In this document: positions 43,801 through 52,767 of the stretch, one piece after another | Position numbering within the stretch: position 1 is the first letter of the stretch | How the letters are laid out: each line of letters starts with the position of its first letter | Assembly (NCBI GenBank): GCA_027486675.1 | Contig: JAIXOQ010000027.1 | Coordinates: 1-64,000 of the forward strand | Direction of reading: 5' to 3' | Source: Pseudomonadota bacterium | Lineage (GTDB): Bacteria; Bdellovibrionota; UBA1018; CAIMNF01 | Length of the DNA stretch: 64,000 nucleotides | The notes under the pieces: model-generated | Database searches by the model: none | Seen by the model: only the letters and a program-made list of their open reading frames with translations | What the model was told of the DNA's origin: nothing | Translations under genes and position numbers: made by a program

Positions 43801-45150
43801 CTAAGTCGACCTTTTCTTCTTCCGGGGAAACTGAGTTGCGTCTTTTAAGAATGTGAATCCCAGGGAAATGATCTCTTGATCGCGTACTTCAAGAACAAGC
43901 AGTACACCATCGGCGACAGGGATCGTTACCCGGTCGCTCACTTTGCCGCCTTTGCGCCAGCTACTATAAATGGAGCCTTCGTTGAATATGGATTCCCAGA
44001 CGCCTGGATTTTTTGGGTTTGGCAATTGAGTAGTGCCAATATTTTTCTCGTCTATACCGAACCTCCAATCCAAAAGCCCCCAATCACCAAGGCCGCCGTT
44101 CATGTCAAGGAGGGAGAATACTGGAAAAATTTTTCCGGACTTTGGGAAATACTGACAGCCGCGTAACTGGATGTAAGCTACGGATTTCTTACTGTCCTTT
44201 GCCAATTTAAGAATAGAGTCGTTTATGTATTCTTTGTTTCGATATGCTTTCGAAGCGTTGCTGAGGACTACGAGTAGATCGTTTGCAGTTTTGAGTCCAA
44301 GCCAGCGAGCAAGTTCAGTCGGGGTCTTCGGGCATTTTTTTTGGTTCTTATTATAAGCTAAGTTCGCTTTGACACCGAAATCGCGGAGCTGAATTTGATG
44401 TTCGGCGAGCGTCTCTTCGCCGACATCTTTTTCTTTCTTTAAAGGTTCTACAACCTGTATTTCTTCACTCTTTTGCTCAGCGACCTTCTCGCTTTGAGGG
44501 CGGATCAAAGAATCCGTCGCTTCGATAGATTTTAGATCGGGCGTTTCGCATGTCGCGCAGTTCGGTTCCGCTGGTACGGCGCTCTTTTCTGGACATGGCT
44601 GAGGCGCTATCACTGAAGTGGAAACCGGTATCGCCAAAGTGGAGGTTTGCGCCACAGATTCATCCTGCGAAGGCTTTGACTTTAGTCCCTTTACGCCGTA
44701 ATAATTTTGCGCACCGGATTTAGTCCTTTCGATCGCTAATTGAATGTTGAGTGAAAGTGCGGTCTTTTGCGGAGCGGTATACACTTCAATTCGCTCAGGA
44801 TGTTTCTCACTGTCTTTTGTCAAAAGACCACGAATGGGAAGAGCGCGGACATCTGCAGCCACGGGAATTTTATAGATCACCCGTCCACTCGAATCGCGAA
44901 AGACTAAAGTCAGTGGAACATGCGAACCGCCAAAGTCGAGCTTGAGCTTTACGGCACTGAGTGAATCGCCCTGCAGCGCTCTCAATTCTGGCGCGAGAGC
45001 CTGAGAGAGATCTAAAGTGCCTGCATATTGAAGGTGAGACGGAATCATTGAACGAGGGATACATGGAAGAGTGGTCCCTGTTTCTAGATCACTTTGAGCC
45101 AGTGCAAGGGGACTGAGGGTCAAGGTGAGGACAAGGACGATTCTACGCAT
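43801..45150 (-). CDS. Large exported protein of unknown function
   Basis: 449 residues with a classic signal peptide (MRRIVLVLTLTLSPLALAQ) and a good AGGGA site before the ATG. A beta-rich first part (about 40-150) is followed by a low-complexity, glutamate- and lysine-rich linker (about 215-260, EKVAEQKSEE). A second globular part ends with VADGVLLVLEVRDQEIISLGFTFL. Three cysteines sit near CATCETP. No known domain is seen. The linker separates two domains that may sit in the periplasm. It precedes serS divergently. Confidence 0.6.
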   Translation of the reverse strand: MRRIVLVLTLTLSPLALAQSDLETGTTLPCIPRSMIPSHLQYAGTLDLSQALAPELRALQGDSLSAVKLKLDFGGSHVPLTLVFRDSSGRVIYKIPVAADVRALPIRGLLTKDSEKHPERIEVYTAPQKTALSLNIQLAIERTKSGAQNYYGVKGLKSKPSQDESVAQTSTLAIPVSTSVIAPQPCPEKSAVPAEPNCATCETPDLKSIEATDSLIRPQSEKVAEQKSEEIQVVEPLKKEKDVGEETLAEHQIQLRDFGVKANLAYNKNQKKCPKTPTELARWLGLKTANDLLVVLSNASKAYRNKEYINDSILKLAKDSKKSVAYIQLRGCQYFPKSGKIFPVFSLLDMNGGLGDWGLLDWRFGIDEKNIGTTQLPNPKNPGVWESIFNEGSIYSSWRKGGKVSDRVTIPVADGVLLVLEVRDQEIISLGFTFLKDATQFPRKKKRST

Positions 45151-45262
45151 AGATTCCCTTTGTACGTATCGGCGGGGAATACGAGAAACTTGAGATCACA
45201 CCCCTCCCATCCCGCACGCATCGGTTCTCTCAGCCCGAAAACCCTGCTAATCTAATCCCCAA

Positions 45263-46540
45263 ATGCTTGACCTTAAATTCGTCCGTGAAAATCCTGAAGT
45301 CGTCCGTACAGCCATCAAAAATAAGAAGGTCCCTCTTGATCTCGATCAACTTCTAACAACAGATCAGGCATTGCTCGAGTCTAAAAAGAAGCTCCAACTC
45401 CTCCAGGAAGAAAAGAACGCAAACGCAAAAAAAGTCCCTCAGGCAAAACCCGAAGAGCGTCCGGCTCTGATCGATCGGGGTAAAACGATCGGCAAAGAGA
45501 TTGCAGCTCTTGGGCCTGAGATCGAAGCGAATGAAAAAAAGCTCTCTGAGCTGATCGCCCTTACGCCACAGATTCCAGCCGCCGATGTTCCAATTGGGCT
45601 TGATGAATCCCAGAACGTGGAACGCTACACCCGTGGGACTATCCCTCAGTTCTCTTTTCCCATGAAGGATCACGTCGCCCTCATGGATCAGCACGATTGG
45701 GCCGACCTTGAACGCATCACCAAAGTTTCTGGCTCCCGCATGTACGCCTTAAAACGCGAACTCGCTCAGATGGAATTCGCAGTGATCCAGCTTGCGCTTG
45801 ATCACTTGGTGTCCAAGGGCTCGACCTTGATCTCTGTCCCATCCTTAGTGCGTGAGTCCTCACTTTACGGCACGGGCCATTTCCCGACTGGAAGGGATCA
45901 AGTCTATAAGCTCGCTGATGATGAGCTCTACCTTTCAGGCACCGGGGAAGTTCCAGTGAACTCGCTCCATTCGGGGGAAATCCTGAAGAAGGAAGAACTC
46001 CCCATTCGCTATGCCGCTTATTCCCCATGTTTTAGGCGCGAAGCAGGCAGTGCTGGACGTGATGTGCGCGGCCTGATGCGTGTGCACCAGTTCAACAAGG
46101 TGGAGCAGTTTGTATTCTGTGAGGCAAACCTAGAAGAGAGCGAAAAGTGGCACAAAGAGCTACTCAAAACCTCGGAAGAAATCGTCGCGATGTTAGAACT
46201 TCCGTACCGCGTGATTGAAGTTTGCACGGGTGATATGGGTGCGGGAAAATACCGCATGCATGACCTTGAGTCTTGGGTTCCAAGTGAATCAAAATACCGC
46301 GAAACCCACAGCTGTTCTTCACTCCTAGACTGGCAGTCCCGCCGGACTTCCGTGCGTTATAGGGATGCAAACGATGTTGTTCGACATGCCTACACCTTAA
46401 ACAACACGGCCATTGCTACCCCGCGTGTATTGATCCCGATCCTAGAGAATCACCAGCAAAGCGATGGCTCAGTCCGCATCCCTGAAGCTCTCAGGCGTTA
46501 TATGGGCGGAAAAGATCGCATCGGTGGACGCAGCTCGTAG
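45263..46540 (+). CDS. serS: Serine-tRNA ligase
   Basis: 425 residues. The N-terminal MLDLKFVRENPEVVRTAIKN and a long coiled-coil arm (about 30-105) are the SerRS tRNA-binding arm. The class II core follows: RRWY-like motif 2 region YAAYSPCFRREAGSAGRDVRGLMRVHQFNKVEQ and motif 3 near the end, NNTAIATPRVLIPILENHQ. It charges tRNA-Ser (and tRNA-Sec). Three purine-gene-like ORFs follow 23 bp later in the same direction. Confidence 0.96.
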   Translation: MLDLKFVRENPEVVRTAIKNKKVPLDLDQLLTTDQALLESKKKLQLLQEEKNANAKKVPQAKPEERPALIDRGKTIGKEIAALGPEIEANEKKLSELIALTPQIPAADVPIGLDESQNVERYTRGTIPQFSFPMKDHVALMDQHDWADLERITKVSGSRMYALKRELAQMEFAVIQLALDHLVSKGSTLISVPSLVRESSLYGTGHFPTGRDQVYKLADDELYLSGTGEVPVNSLHSGEILKKEELPIRYAAYSPCFRREAGSAGRDVRGLMRVHQFNKVEQFVFCEANLEESEKWHKELLKTSEEIVAMLELPYRVIEVCTGDMGAGKYRMHDLESWVPSESKYRETHSCSSLLDWQSRRTSVRYRDANDVVRHAYTLNNTAIATPRVLIPILENHQQSDGSVRIPEALRRYMGGKDRIGGRSS

Positions 46541-46563
46541 AAATTAGGATAAACTAGGGCTCG

Positions 46564-47787
46564 ATGATCGATTCACTCGCCCGTGGGCATACAAAGGATA
46601 TATACGGTCCAGTTCTCTTAGAGCAGGGCGTTAAGGCTTCGGTCCCCGCTCACTTATTTCGCTTCTCTGATTCCATTCACGCGCTTCGCGCGGGTCGCTT
46701 GCCTGATTCTATTCCCGGGAGGGGTTTGGCGAATGCAGCCATTCATGCGCATTTGCATCGTGCCCTTCAAGATAGAAAAGCCTGGTCCCTCTTTCTGAAG
46801 TCTGAAGACGCCGTTTCTTTGCGAAAGGGATTGAGCACCATCCATATTCAGCCTGGGGCGGCGCTGTCCGGGGACTTAAATGAACTTGCAATTTCTTTGG
46901 GAAAATCGGGTCTACGGACACCGTTCTTAGGTCAGGTGGCTGAAGAAGAGTTCCAAAAGTCGGCAGATCTCACACCACTTCGGGTGACAAACGAAGCTCC
47001 GACTCGTTTTTCCGCCCAAGAGGTGACCCAAGAATGGAAAGAGGAGCATGCTTTTGTCTTAGGCCGTCCAGTATCGAACTGGTCCGCTCCGGGTGAAAGT
47101 TTGGCCAAAATGGAGTGTTTGCCTTTTTTCATTCGAGCGCACTTTGTACTCCTGCCTGAGTCTCCTTTGCTCGCTCGTGTCCAAAGGGCTCCTGAGTTGA
47201 TGGGTCACCTGGCGGTGCCGAAAACTGCATCCTTAGCAGCACTTCGAGCTGGTGAATCCTTTGATTTCCCAGTTTTGGAATGCATCGCTGCGAATGATCC
47301 TTTTGAATCTGTACTCAGCAGCAATGAACTGATGGCACGCGCGCGTATGGATGCAAATTCTCTACAGGAACTGTTATTATTAGCCGGCTGGACTGCTGCA
47401 TTCATAAGAGCAGAGTGGAAGAAAAAAACAGTAGATCTAGTCTCCGTCAATCTTCGTTTCGGAATCGACCGGACATCGGGTGAATGGTCCCTTGTAGATT
47501 CTTTGTCTTTAGATGATCAGCGCATCCATTTTGCGGGTGCTGTTTTAAGTCACGATTGGGTGCTGGAACCTCTGTCGAAGACCAGTTGGTTTGATGCAAT
47601 CTTGCATGCCAGAAGACAGGCACTCGCTCATGGCGTTCGCGATTTTAGACGCTTGTGTGTTGAGCCCCCGCCTCGTCTCGGTTTGGAATGGATCAAAGAA
47701 GGCGCAAAACGCTGTACGGCGGCTGCTGAGTTGCTCACCGAAAAAGTACAACCGCTTAGAAACGAGACCTATGTATCTACGAGTTGA
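46564..47787 (+). CDS. PurC-like (SAICAR synthetase-fold) protein, diverged
   Basis: 407 residues. Resemblance to PurC is clear: GHTKDIYG (8-15) matches the GkTKdvYe opening; FSDSIHALRAGRLPDSIPGRG (from 33) matches FSDRysvfdwGemPDhIPgKG; and NLRFGIDRTSGEWSLVDSLSLDD (301-318) matches the ATP-site stretch ending VDEIspD. In the last, the conserved acidic residue after Asp312 is Ser313. SAICAR synthetase couples aspartate to CAIR in purine synthesis. The replacements suggest reduced or altered activity. It overlaps the PurL-like gene by 17 bp and lies after serS. Functional PurC is still possible. Confidence 0.72.
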   Translation: MIDSLARGHTKDIYGPVLLEQGVKASVPAHLFRFSDSIHALRAGRLPDSIPGRGLANAAIHAHLHRALQDRKAWSLFLKSEDAVSLRKGLSTIHIQPGAALSGDLNELAISLGKSGLRTPFLGQVAEEEFQKSADLTPLRVTNEAPTRFSAQEVTQEWKEEHAFVLGRPVSNWSAPGESLAKMECLPFFIRAHFVLLPESPLLARVQRAPELMGHLAVPKTASLAALRAGESFDFPVLECIAANDPFESVLSSNELMARARMDANSLQELLLLAGWTAAFIRAEWKKKTVDLVSVNLRFGIDRTSGEWSLVDSLSLDDQRIHFAGAVLSHDWVLEPLSKTSWFDAILHARRQALAHGVRDFRRLCVEPPPRLGLEWIKEGAKRCTAAAELLTEKVQPLRNETYVSTS

Positions 47788-50107
47788 GCTGGCCTATCGT
47801 CCGCAGTTTTCTGATCCTTTTGCTCATCGTTGGTTAGAAATCGTAAAAAAATCTCACCCGGAGCTTGCGCAGAAAGTGCGCTGGGCAAGATGGCTTGACG
47901 TCTTGTGGGTAGACTTGGCTGCAACACGAGATGAGATCGTGACTTCGATCCAGCAGTCCTTTGGGGATCCGATACTCAAGTGGGTTTTTACCGGTGATTT
48001 AGTCCCTTCCGCAGCGGGTGCGTCAGGGACCCTGCTCGATCTCATGCAGTTCGCTCCCTACCGACCAGGCGTGTTCCATGCGTTAGAAAAACGGATACGT
48101 CTTCATCAGGTGGATCGAGCGGGTGATTTGGCCCTAGAAACTCTCCAAACAGCATTAGGAAGAGCTCACGTTTTAGACCGTGTCACGAGCGGTGCGTTAT
48201 TATTGATCGAGGGCCCGCAGCTCACTCAGCTCGACTTGCGTACTTTGGCCCATGCGCATTTTTGTGACGGCGAAACAGAATCTTGGACGAGTCTTCAAGA
48301 GACAGAATTAGTGAAGAACTCTCGCTTTCAGGGGGAACAAGTGTCCCGTTATCTGATTGAAAGCGGCCGCATGGGTGCGGATCGTTGGTTAGAGGGTGTG
48401 TTGTTTCGAATGACCCGATTGGATCGACCGCAGACGAAGGTGAAGGGTTTTGAACCCGTCGCAGTTGTGCCAGGAGGGGTCATTTCCCCTGCAGTGCTGA
48501 GACTCAATCAACAGCTTCCTAAGTCCTGGATGCTTTCTTCAGGTGCGTCCCCTGAAGGGATTTTGGATTTTGACGAAAATACAATTGCCGTTGTGAAACT
48601 AGACACCTCGGGCAGTCCAACTCGAGATTCTTTAGGCCGCACTTACATGGATACGCTCAATCTTTCCGGTGCTTTGGAATGGGCTGGCGCTTGGGTGCAC
48701 GGGGCCTCGGGCCGCCTAGAACTCTTAAAAGATTTTGCCCGTCGCTCTGGGGCCGCTGTCGTGTGGGAACCCACAAACGCAGAGCCCACAGTGTCTTGGC
48801 TGGGATTTGCAGCGAAAGAGACGGATGGACGTCCTTGGGACTTCACTCCCGTGGGTGCGGAAGGGGAGCTCGTTTGGATTGGTGACCGAAAATTACCTGC
48901 AAGAGTGGCTCGTGATTTCTCACTCTTCCATCGCATCGAGTGGGCGCTTTCTCCGCTCAAAAGAAAAGATCAGGTGCTTGCTGTTTTTCCATGTCAACAA
49001 GAGCCGCTCGGTTCTTGTGTCATTCGTGCCGGGGAGATCCTAGATGGCTTTGATCTCGATCTAGATCTTGAACCCGATGAGGCACGCGCGCTGTGGTCGG
49101 AGGAAAAGTTAGACGGAGTTTTAGTCCTAACTCAGCCCGGTGGCATGGCTCTCTTGGAAGAGGTTCTCATTCGGGATCGCATTCCCTATCTCAGGGTCGG
49201 TCGCACCGCGGATGGGAAAAATCTCAAACTTGCTGTGCGTGGGAAACAGGTGCTAGATCACGCATTGTCTCGCCAGGTTACCGAAGTTTCGCGCGATACT
49301 TTAGAGGCTACTGCCGAGGAAACTGTGCCTTCACAAATGGTGCCCAAAATTTTTGGATCCCATCAATTGCTCCTCACCGAGGGGTCGCTGGATCCTTCAA
49401 GGTTGAGTCCGCTCCTCTTTCGGCCCCACTCCCTTTCTACTACTGGGATTTTGCTGGCCTCATCCGAAGTCCGTTCTGGATCGGACTTACGAGGGTTAAT
49501 TGCGCGGAGCGTGGGTGCGGGTGGTCAGTTTGGGAGCGAAGACGCTTGGATTGGAGTTTCGATCGTAGAGTCGCAGGGCAGTGAGGACTTGTGGCCCGAA
49601 GTCGAGAGCGTCCTTGTTGATTTAGGAATACCGATAGTTTCTTACCGCCGATCCAAAGGATCGCCGAGCTCTGGATCATGGTGGGTTCAAGTTCTATCCA
49701 AGGTGCTGGATGTGCGTGCGCTGCGTGTTGAAGCAGTGCCGTCTCCGCTTTTGAATGTTTATCTTTTGGGCGCAGGTGCTGGGCCCGCAAGTGCCGGATT
49801 TAGGCGGCTTTTGTCTTGGATGGGCGGAGTGGATGGTCGGCTCCAATCTTCCCTGCAGTCGGTGCGAGCGATGGGTGGCGATGGTTATGTGGAGGGGCTC
49901 AATGCAGCACTCAAAGGCAAGTCCTTAGGTGGAGATTTCGTGCCTCCGCAGCAGCAACATGGTTGGGATTTTGTGGTGACGGCAACTGATGCGGATCGCT
50001 TCTTGTTGGAAGAAGAGTGGCGCACCTTTGGTATTGGATTTCATTTGCTCGGTCGAAGCAATGCATCGGGCTTTGCAAGGTTTAGTGGTCAGGAGGCATC
50101 GCGATGA
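47771..50107 (+). CDS. PurS-PurL-like fusion, catalytic motifs lost
   Basis: 778 residues from the ATG at 47771, overlapping the PurC-like stop. Residues 1-75 look like PurS (LRVELAYRPQFSDP, then GDPILKWVFTGD), and about 96-175 may be a second PurS-like repeat (YRPGVFHALEKR). Residues 325-372 (SGAAVVWEPTNAEPTVSWLG, later GAEGELVWIGD) match the PurL stretch NxSxYNExxG...PTPxIG...GDxIxLLG. Residues 437-490 (ARALWSEEKLDGVLVLTQP, IPYLRVGRTADGK) match LFSExxGRxLVxVxP...IGxV. The SxHDxSxGG motif expected near 404-420 is replaced by AVFPCQQEPLGSC. It is probably an FGAM-synthase-fold protein without normal activity. Confidence 0.7.
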   Translation: MYLRVELAYRPQFSDPFAHRWLEIVKKSHPELAQKVRWARWLDVLWVDLAATRDEIVTSIQQSFGDPILKWVFTGDLVPSAAGASGTLLDLMQFAPYRPGVFHALEKRIRLHQVDRAGDLALETLQTALGRAHVLDRVTSGALLLIEGPQLTQLDLRTLAHAHFCDGETESWTSLQETELVKNSRFQGEQVSRYLIESGRMGADRWLEGVLFRMTRLDRPQTKVKGFEPVAVVPGGVISPAVLRLNQQLPKSWMLSSGASPEGILDFDENTIAVVKLDTSGSPTRDSLGRTYMDTLNLSGALEWAGAWVHGASGRLELLKDFARRSGAAVVWEPTNAEPTVSWLGFAAKETDGRPWDFTPVGAEGELVWIGDRKLPARVARDFSLFHRIEWALSPLKRKDQVLAVFPCQQEPLGSCVIRAGEILDGFDLDLDLEPDEARALWSEEKLDGVLVLTQPGGMALLEEVLIRDRIPYLRVGRTADGKNLKLAVRGKQVLDHALSRQVTEVSRDTLEATAEETVPSQMVPKIFGSHQLLLTEGSLDPSRLSPLLFRPHSLSTTGILLASSEVRSGSDLRGLIARSVGAGGQFGSEDAWIGVSIVESQGSEDLWPEVESVLVDLGIPIVSYRRSKGSPSSGSWWVQVLSKVLDVRALRVEAVPSPLLNVYLLGAGAGPASAGFRRLLSWMGGVDGRLQSSLQSVRAMGGDGYVEGLNAALKGKSLGGDFVPPQQQHGWDFVVTATDADRFLLEEEWRTFGIGFHLLGRSNASGFARFSGQEASR

Positions 50108-50823
50108 GCGGCCAGTATCAAGCACTTGTTTTGGATTACCCCAGTGCGCTTGGCAGTAAAGACCTGATCCATGGCCTACGCCAAGTTGGGTTTTCGGTTC
50201 AGCGTTTGTGGTTAGAGGACGTAAAGCCTGGGGCCATTCCGATGGATCAGCTCATGTTGAAGTACAAACTCATCGCATTTCCAAGCGTATTGCCAGGCCG
50301 CGTTCGCTGGCTTGCCCTAAAAATTCAACTTGGATTGCAATGGGATCTGAAGCGATTCGCAGAGCGCGGGGGATACGTGCTTGCAACGGGTGCCGCAACC
50401 GATGCGATGATTGCGCTTGGGATTTTTGGGGATGGGATCAGTGTGCACCGCACGCCCGATCCAGAGCGCGAGGAGTCTTGGATTAAACTTCAAACGGATG
50501 CATCCCGATGTGAGTGGTTGAAGGGATTAGGTTCGATCGAGTTGCCGAGCGACGAAGATTCCCCGGTACTTGTCACCAGTGAATCCTCAAAGGTCGAAGT
50601 CGGCGTTCGTTTTGATCGTCTCGGGACCGTTTGCATGCGCAGAACTGCAACAGAGTCACTGCTTGCGGACGCTTACGGGCTCTGTGACGCAACCGGGAGA
50701 ATCCTAGCCACGTTCGCAGAGCCGCAACTTGCTGTGACGCGCACGCCGAGCTCTCTTTTTGGTAGCGGTCCTGGCCTTGCGCTTTTTCAGAACGTGCATC
50801 GAGCCGCTCAAGGGAGCGGTTGA
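50104..50823 (+). CDS. PurQ-like class I amidotransferase without nucleophile
   Basis: 239 residues, coupled to the upstream gene by ATGA overlap. The length and strand order fit PurQ, but the nucleophile elbow is YVLATGAATDAM (91-102) where PurQ has xxLGxCNGxQxL; the Cys position is Gly96, and the first cysteine of the protein is near residue 137. The C-terminal PHPER segment holding the catalytic His and Glu reads AEPQL, followed by the usual GSGPGLALFQNV ending. It cannot hydrolyse glutamine by the known triad. Homology is inferred from the fold pattern and gene order. Confidence 0.72.
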   Translation: MSGQYQALVLDYPSALGSKDLIHGLRQVGFSVQRLWLEDVKPGAIPMDQLMLKYKLIAFPSVLPGRVRWLALKIQLGLQWDLKRFAERGGYVLATGAATDAMIALGIFGDGISVHRTPDPEREESWIKLQTDASRCEWLKGLGSIELPSDEDSPVLVTSESSKVEVGVRFDRLGTVCMRRTATESLLADAYGLCDATGRILATFAEPQLAVTRTPSSLFGSGPGLALFQNVHRAAQGSG

Positions 50824-50836
50824 GCCTAATCGAAGC

Positions 50837-51415
50837 CTATTTCCAGAACGTTGTAGGCGGGGCGCAATCGATTTTTACGGGACGTTTTGTCTTTGGATCC
50901 ATCCACTCGACCCGATTGGCATGCAGCATGAGGCGAGGCGTTTCTACAATCGGGTAGCCCGCCATTTCAAAGTGACGGCGGATTTGATGAAAACGTCCTG
51001 TTTTTGGATGAACCTTAAGGAGTGCGTAATCCACTCCGCTCTCTTTTTTTCTTTTGATCAGTTCCAGTTGCGTTTCAGCCGACTGCGGTGGGCCCCCTTT
51101 TTTTGGCAGTGGCGCGCGTAGGGTTGCATGGTCGGGGGGGCTGCCTTGCACCCAAGCTAAGTACGTCTTTAGAACAGATCTCGATTCAAAGAGTTTTGAA
51201 AGTTCTGCCGCTGCTTTAGAGGTCAGTGCAAAAAGAACGAGGCCGCTGGTTTCTTTGTCAATGCGGTGGACGGGAAAAAAACGTTCAGAAAACTCCGATT
51301 CGAGCAGCTCCTTGAGTCCTGTCTCAGATGGGCCCGACGCATAGGTGGAGATCCCCTCGGGTTTTGAGGCCGCGATGAACGTTCCGCTTCGAAATAAGAT
51401 CTTCGTCTTGCTCAA
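50837..51415 (-). CDS. RluA-family pseudouridine synthase
   Basis: 192 residues, shorter than RluA/RluC (220-320) and without an S4 domain. Motif I is PVHRIDKETSGLVLFA, with catalytic Asp53; SVLKTYLAWVQG and HPKTGRFHQIRRHFEMAGYPI are the later signature segments. It isomerises uridine in rRNA or tRNA. It converges on the PurQ-like gene (13 bp between stops) and is divergent from rocD. Confidence 0.88.
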   Translation of the reverse strand: MSKTKILFRSGTFIAASKPEGISTYASGPSETGLKELLESEFSERFFPVHRIDKETSGLVLFALTSKAAAELSKLFESRSVLKTYLAWVQGSPPDHATLRAPLPKKGGPPQSAETQLELIKRKKESGVDYALLKVHPKTGRFHQIRRHFEMAGYPIVETPRLMLHANRVEWMDPKTKRPVKIDCAPPTTFWK

Positions 51416-51451
51416 TGCCTTCTATTCTCCTTAAACTTGGGCCCACTGTCG

Positions 51452-52684
51452 ATGAAAGCTAAAGATTACATCCAACTCGAAGATCACTTTGGTGCCCGCA
51501 ATTACGCACCTATTCCCGTTGTCATCGCAAAGGGTCTCGGGGCTAAGGTTTGGGATGTCGAAGGGCATGAGTATTTGGACTTTCTTTCCGCCTATTCTGC
51601 AGTGAATCAAGGCCATTGCCATCCGCGCCTGGTTGAGGCTGCAAAACGACAACTTGACCAGCTCACGTTGACTTCTCGGGCCTTTTACAACAATCGCTTA
51701 GGCGTTTTTGAATCCTACCTCTGTGGCTTGCTAGGGTTTGATCGCATGATCCCCATGAATACCGGTGTTGAGGGCGGGGAGACTGCAATTAAACTCGCCC
51801 GTCGGTGGGGTTATGACGTAAAAAAAATTCCGGCAAATACGGCTCGAGTTGTTTTTGCTGAAGGGAACTTTTGGGGTCGAACGATTGCGGCAATCAGTTC
51901 GTCGACCGATCCTGGGAGTCGGAATGGTTTTGGCCCCTTTGTCCCAAATTTTGACCTCGTGCCTTACAATGACCTTGTCGCTTTAGAAGCGTCTCTTTCA
52001 AGACCTGATGTCTGTGCGTTTATGTTTGAGCCCATCCAAGGTGAAGCGGGCGTGATCGTGCCATCCCATGGATATCTGAGGGGTGTCCGCGAACTTTGTA
52101 GTCGCTACAAGGTCCTGATGATTGCAGATGAGGTGCAGACCGGACTCGGGCGTACGGGGAAGATGCTTGCATGTGATCATGAAGGCGTTAAGCCCGATAT
52201 TCTTGTCTTAGGAAAGGCACTTTCAGGCGGCATTCTGCCCGTGAGTGCTGCGCTCTCTTCGAACGAAGTCATTGGCCTCCTGCAGCCCGGCGAGCATGGC
52301 TCTACCTTTGGTGGCAATCCATTGGCCTCCGCCGTTGCGCTTGAAGCAGTGCGAGTGGTTGTCGACGAAGATCTTCCGGTAAGAGCCGAGCAATTAGGTA
52401 AGGTTTTTAGGAAGGCGTTAACCGAATGCAACTCGCCTTTGGTCTCTGGAGTTCGAGGCAAAGGGCTGCTGAACGCGATCGACATTATGCCTTATGCAGG
52501 CGGAAAAACTGCAAAAGAGCTGTGTTATGCGCTTATGAAGCGTGGATTGCTCTGCAAACAGACGCACACGCACACGATCCGTTTTGCTCCACCGCTTGTG
52601 ATCTCTGAGGCGGACCTGAACCTTGGATTAGAAAAAATTGTCGCAGCACTGCGTGATGCAGAGCGTGAACACGCCTCTCATTAG
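51452..52684 (+). CDS. rocD: Ornithine aminotransferase
   Basis: 410 residues from the ATG at 51452; a TTG 15 bases upstream is possible. It is a class III PLP aminotransferase. HFGARNYAPIPVVIAKGLGAKVWDVEG, AYSAVNQGHCHP, MNTGVEGGETAIKLARRWGY and ADEVQTGLGRTGKMLACDHE are all characteristic of ornithine-oxo-acid transaminase; the Schiff-base lysine is in VLGKALSGG. It converts ornithine and 2-oxoglutarate to glutamate semialdehyde and glutamate. It stands before the TCA genes and may feed glutamate carbon into the cycle. Confidence 0.93.
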   Translation: MKAKDYIQLEDHFGARNYAPIPVVIAKGLGAKVWDVEGHEYLDFLSAYSAVNQGHCHPRLVEAAKRQLDQLTLTSRAFYNNRLGVFESYLCGLLGFDRMIPMNTGVEGGETAIKLARRWGYDVKKIPANTARVVFAEGNFWGRTIAAISSSTDPGSRNGFGPFVPNFDLVPYNDLVALEASLSRPDVCAFMFEPIQGEAGVIVPSHGYLRGVRELCSRYKVLMIADEVQTGLGRTGKMLACDHEGVKPDILVLGKALSGGILPVSAALSSNEVIGLLQPGEHGSTFGGNPLASAVALEAVRVVVDEDLPVRAEQLGKVFRKALTECNSPLVSGVRGKGLLNAIDIMPYAGGKTAKELCYALMKRGLLCKQTHTHTIRFAPPLVISEADLNLGLEKIVAALRDAEREHASH

Positions 52685-52767
52685 TGTCTTTCGTATCTTT
52701 CCTCTTTCCGTCTTGGCTCCGCGTCGATAGCATCGGTTCAAATCCCATTGAAAAATAAGGAGCTACT

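Noticed and set aside
52727..52755. GGTTCAAATCCC looks like a tRNA T-arm before mdh
   Set aside because: The flanking five bases do not pair (C-C mismatch at the third pair), and no acceptor, D or anticodon stem is found.
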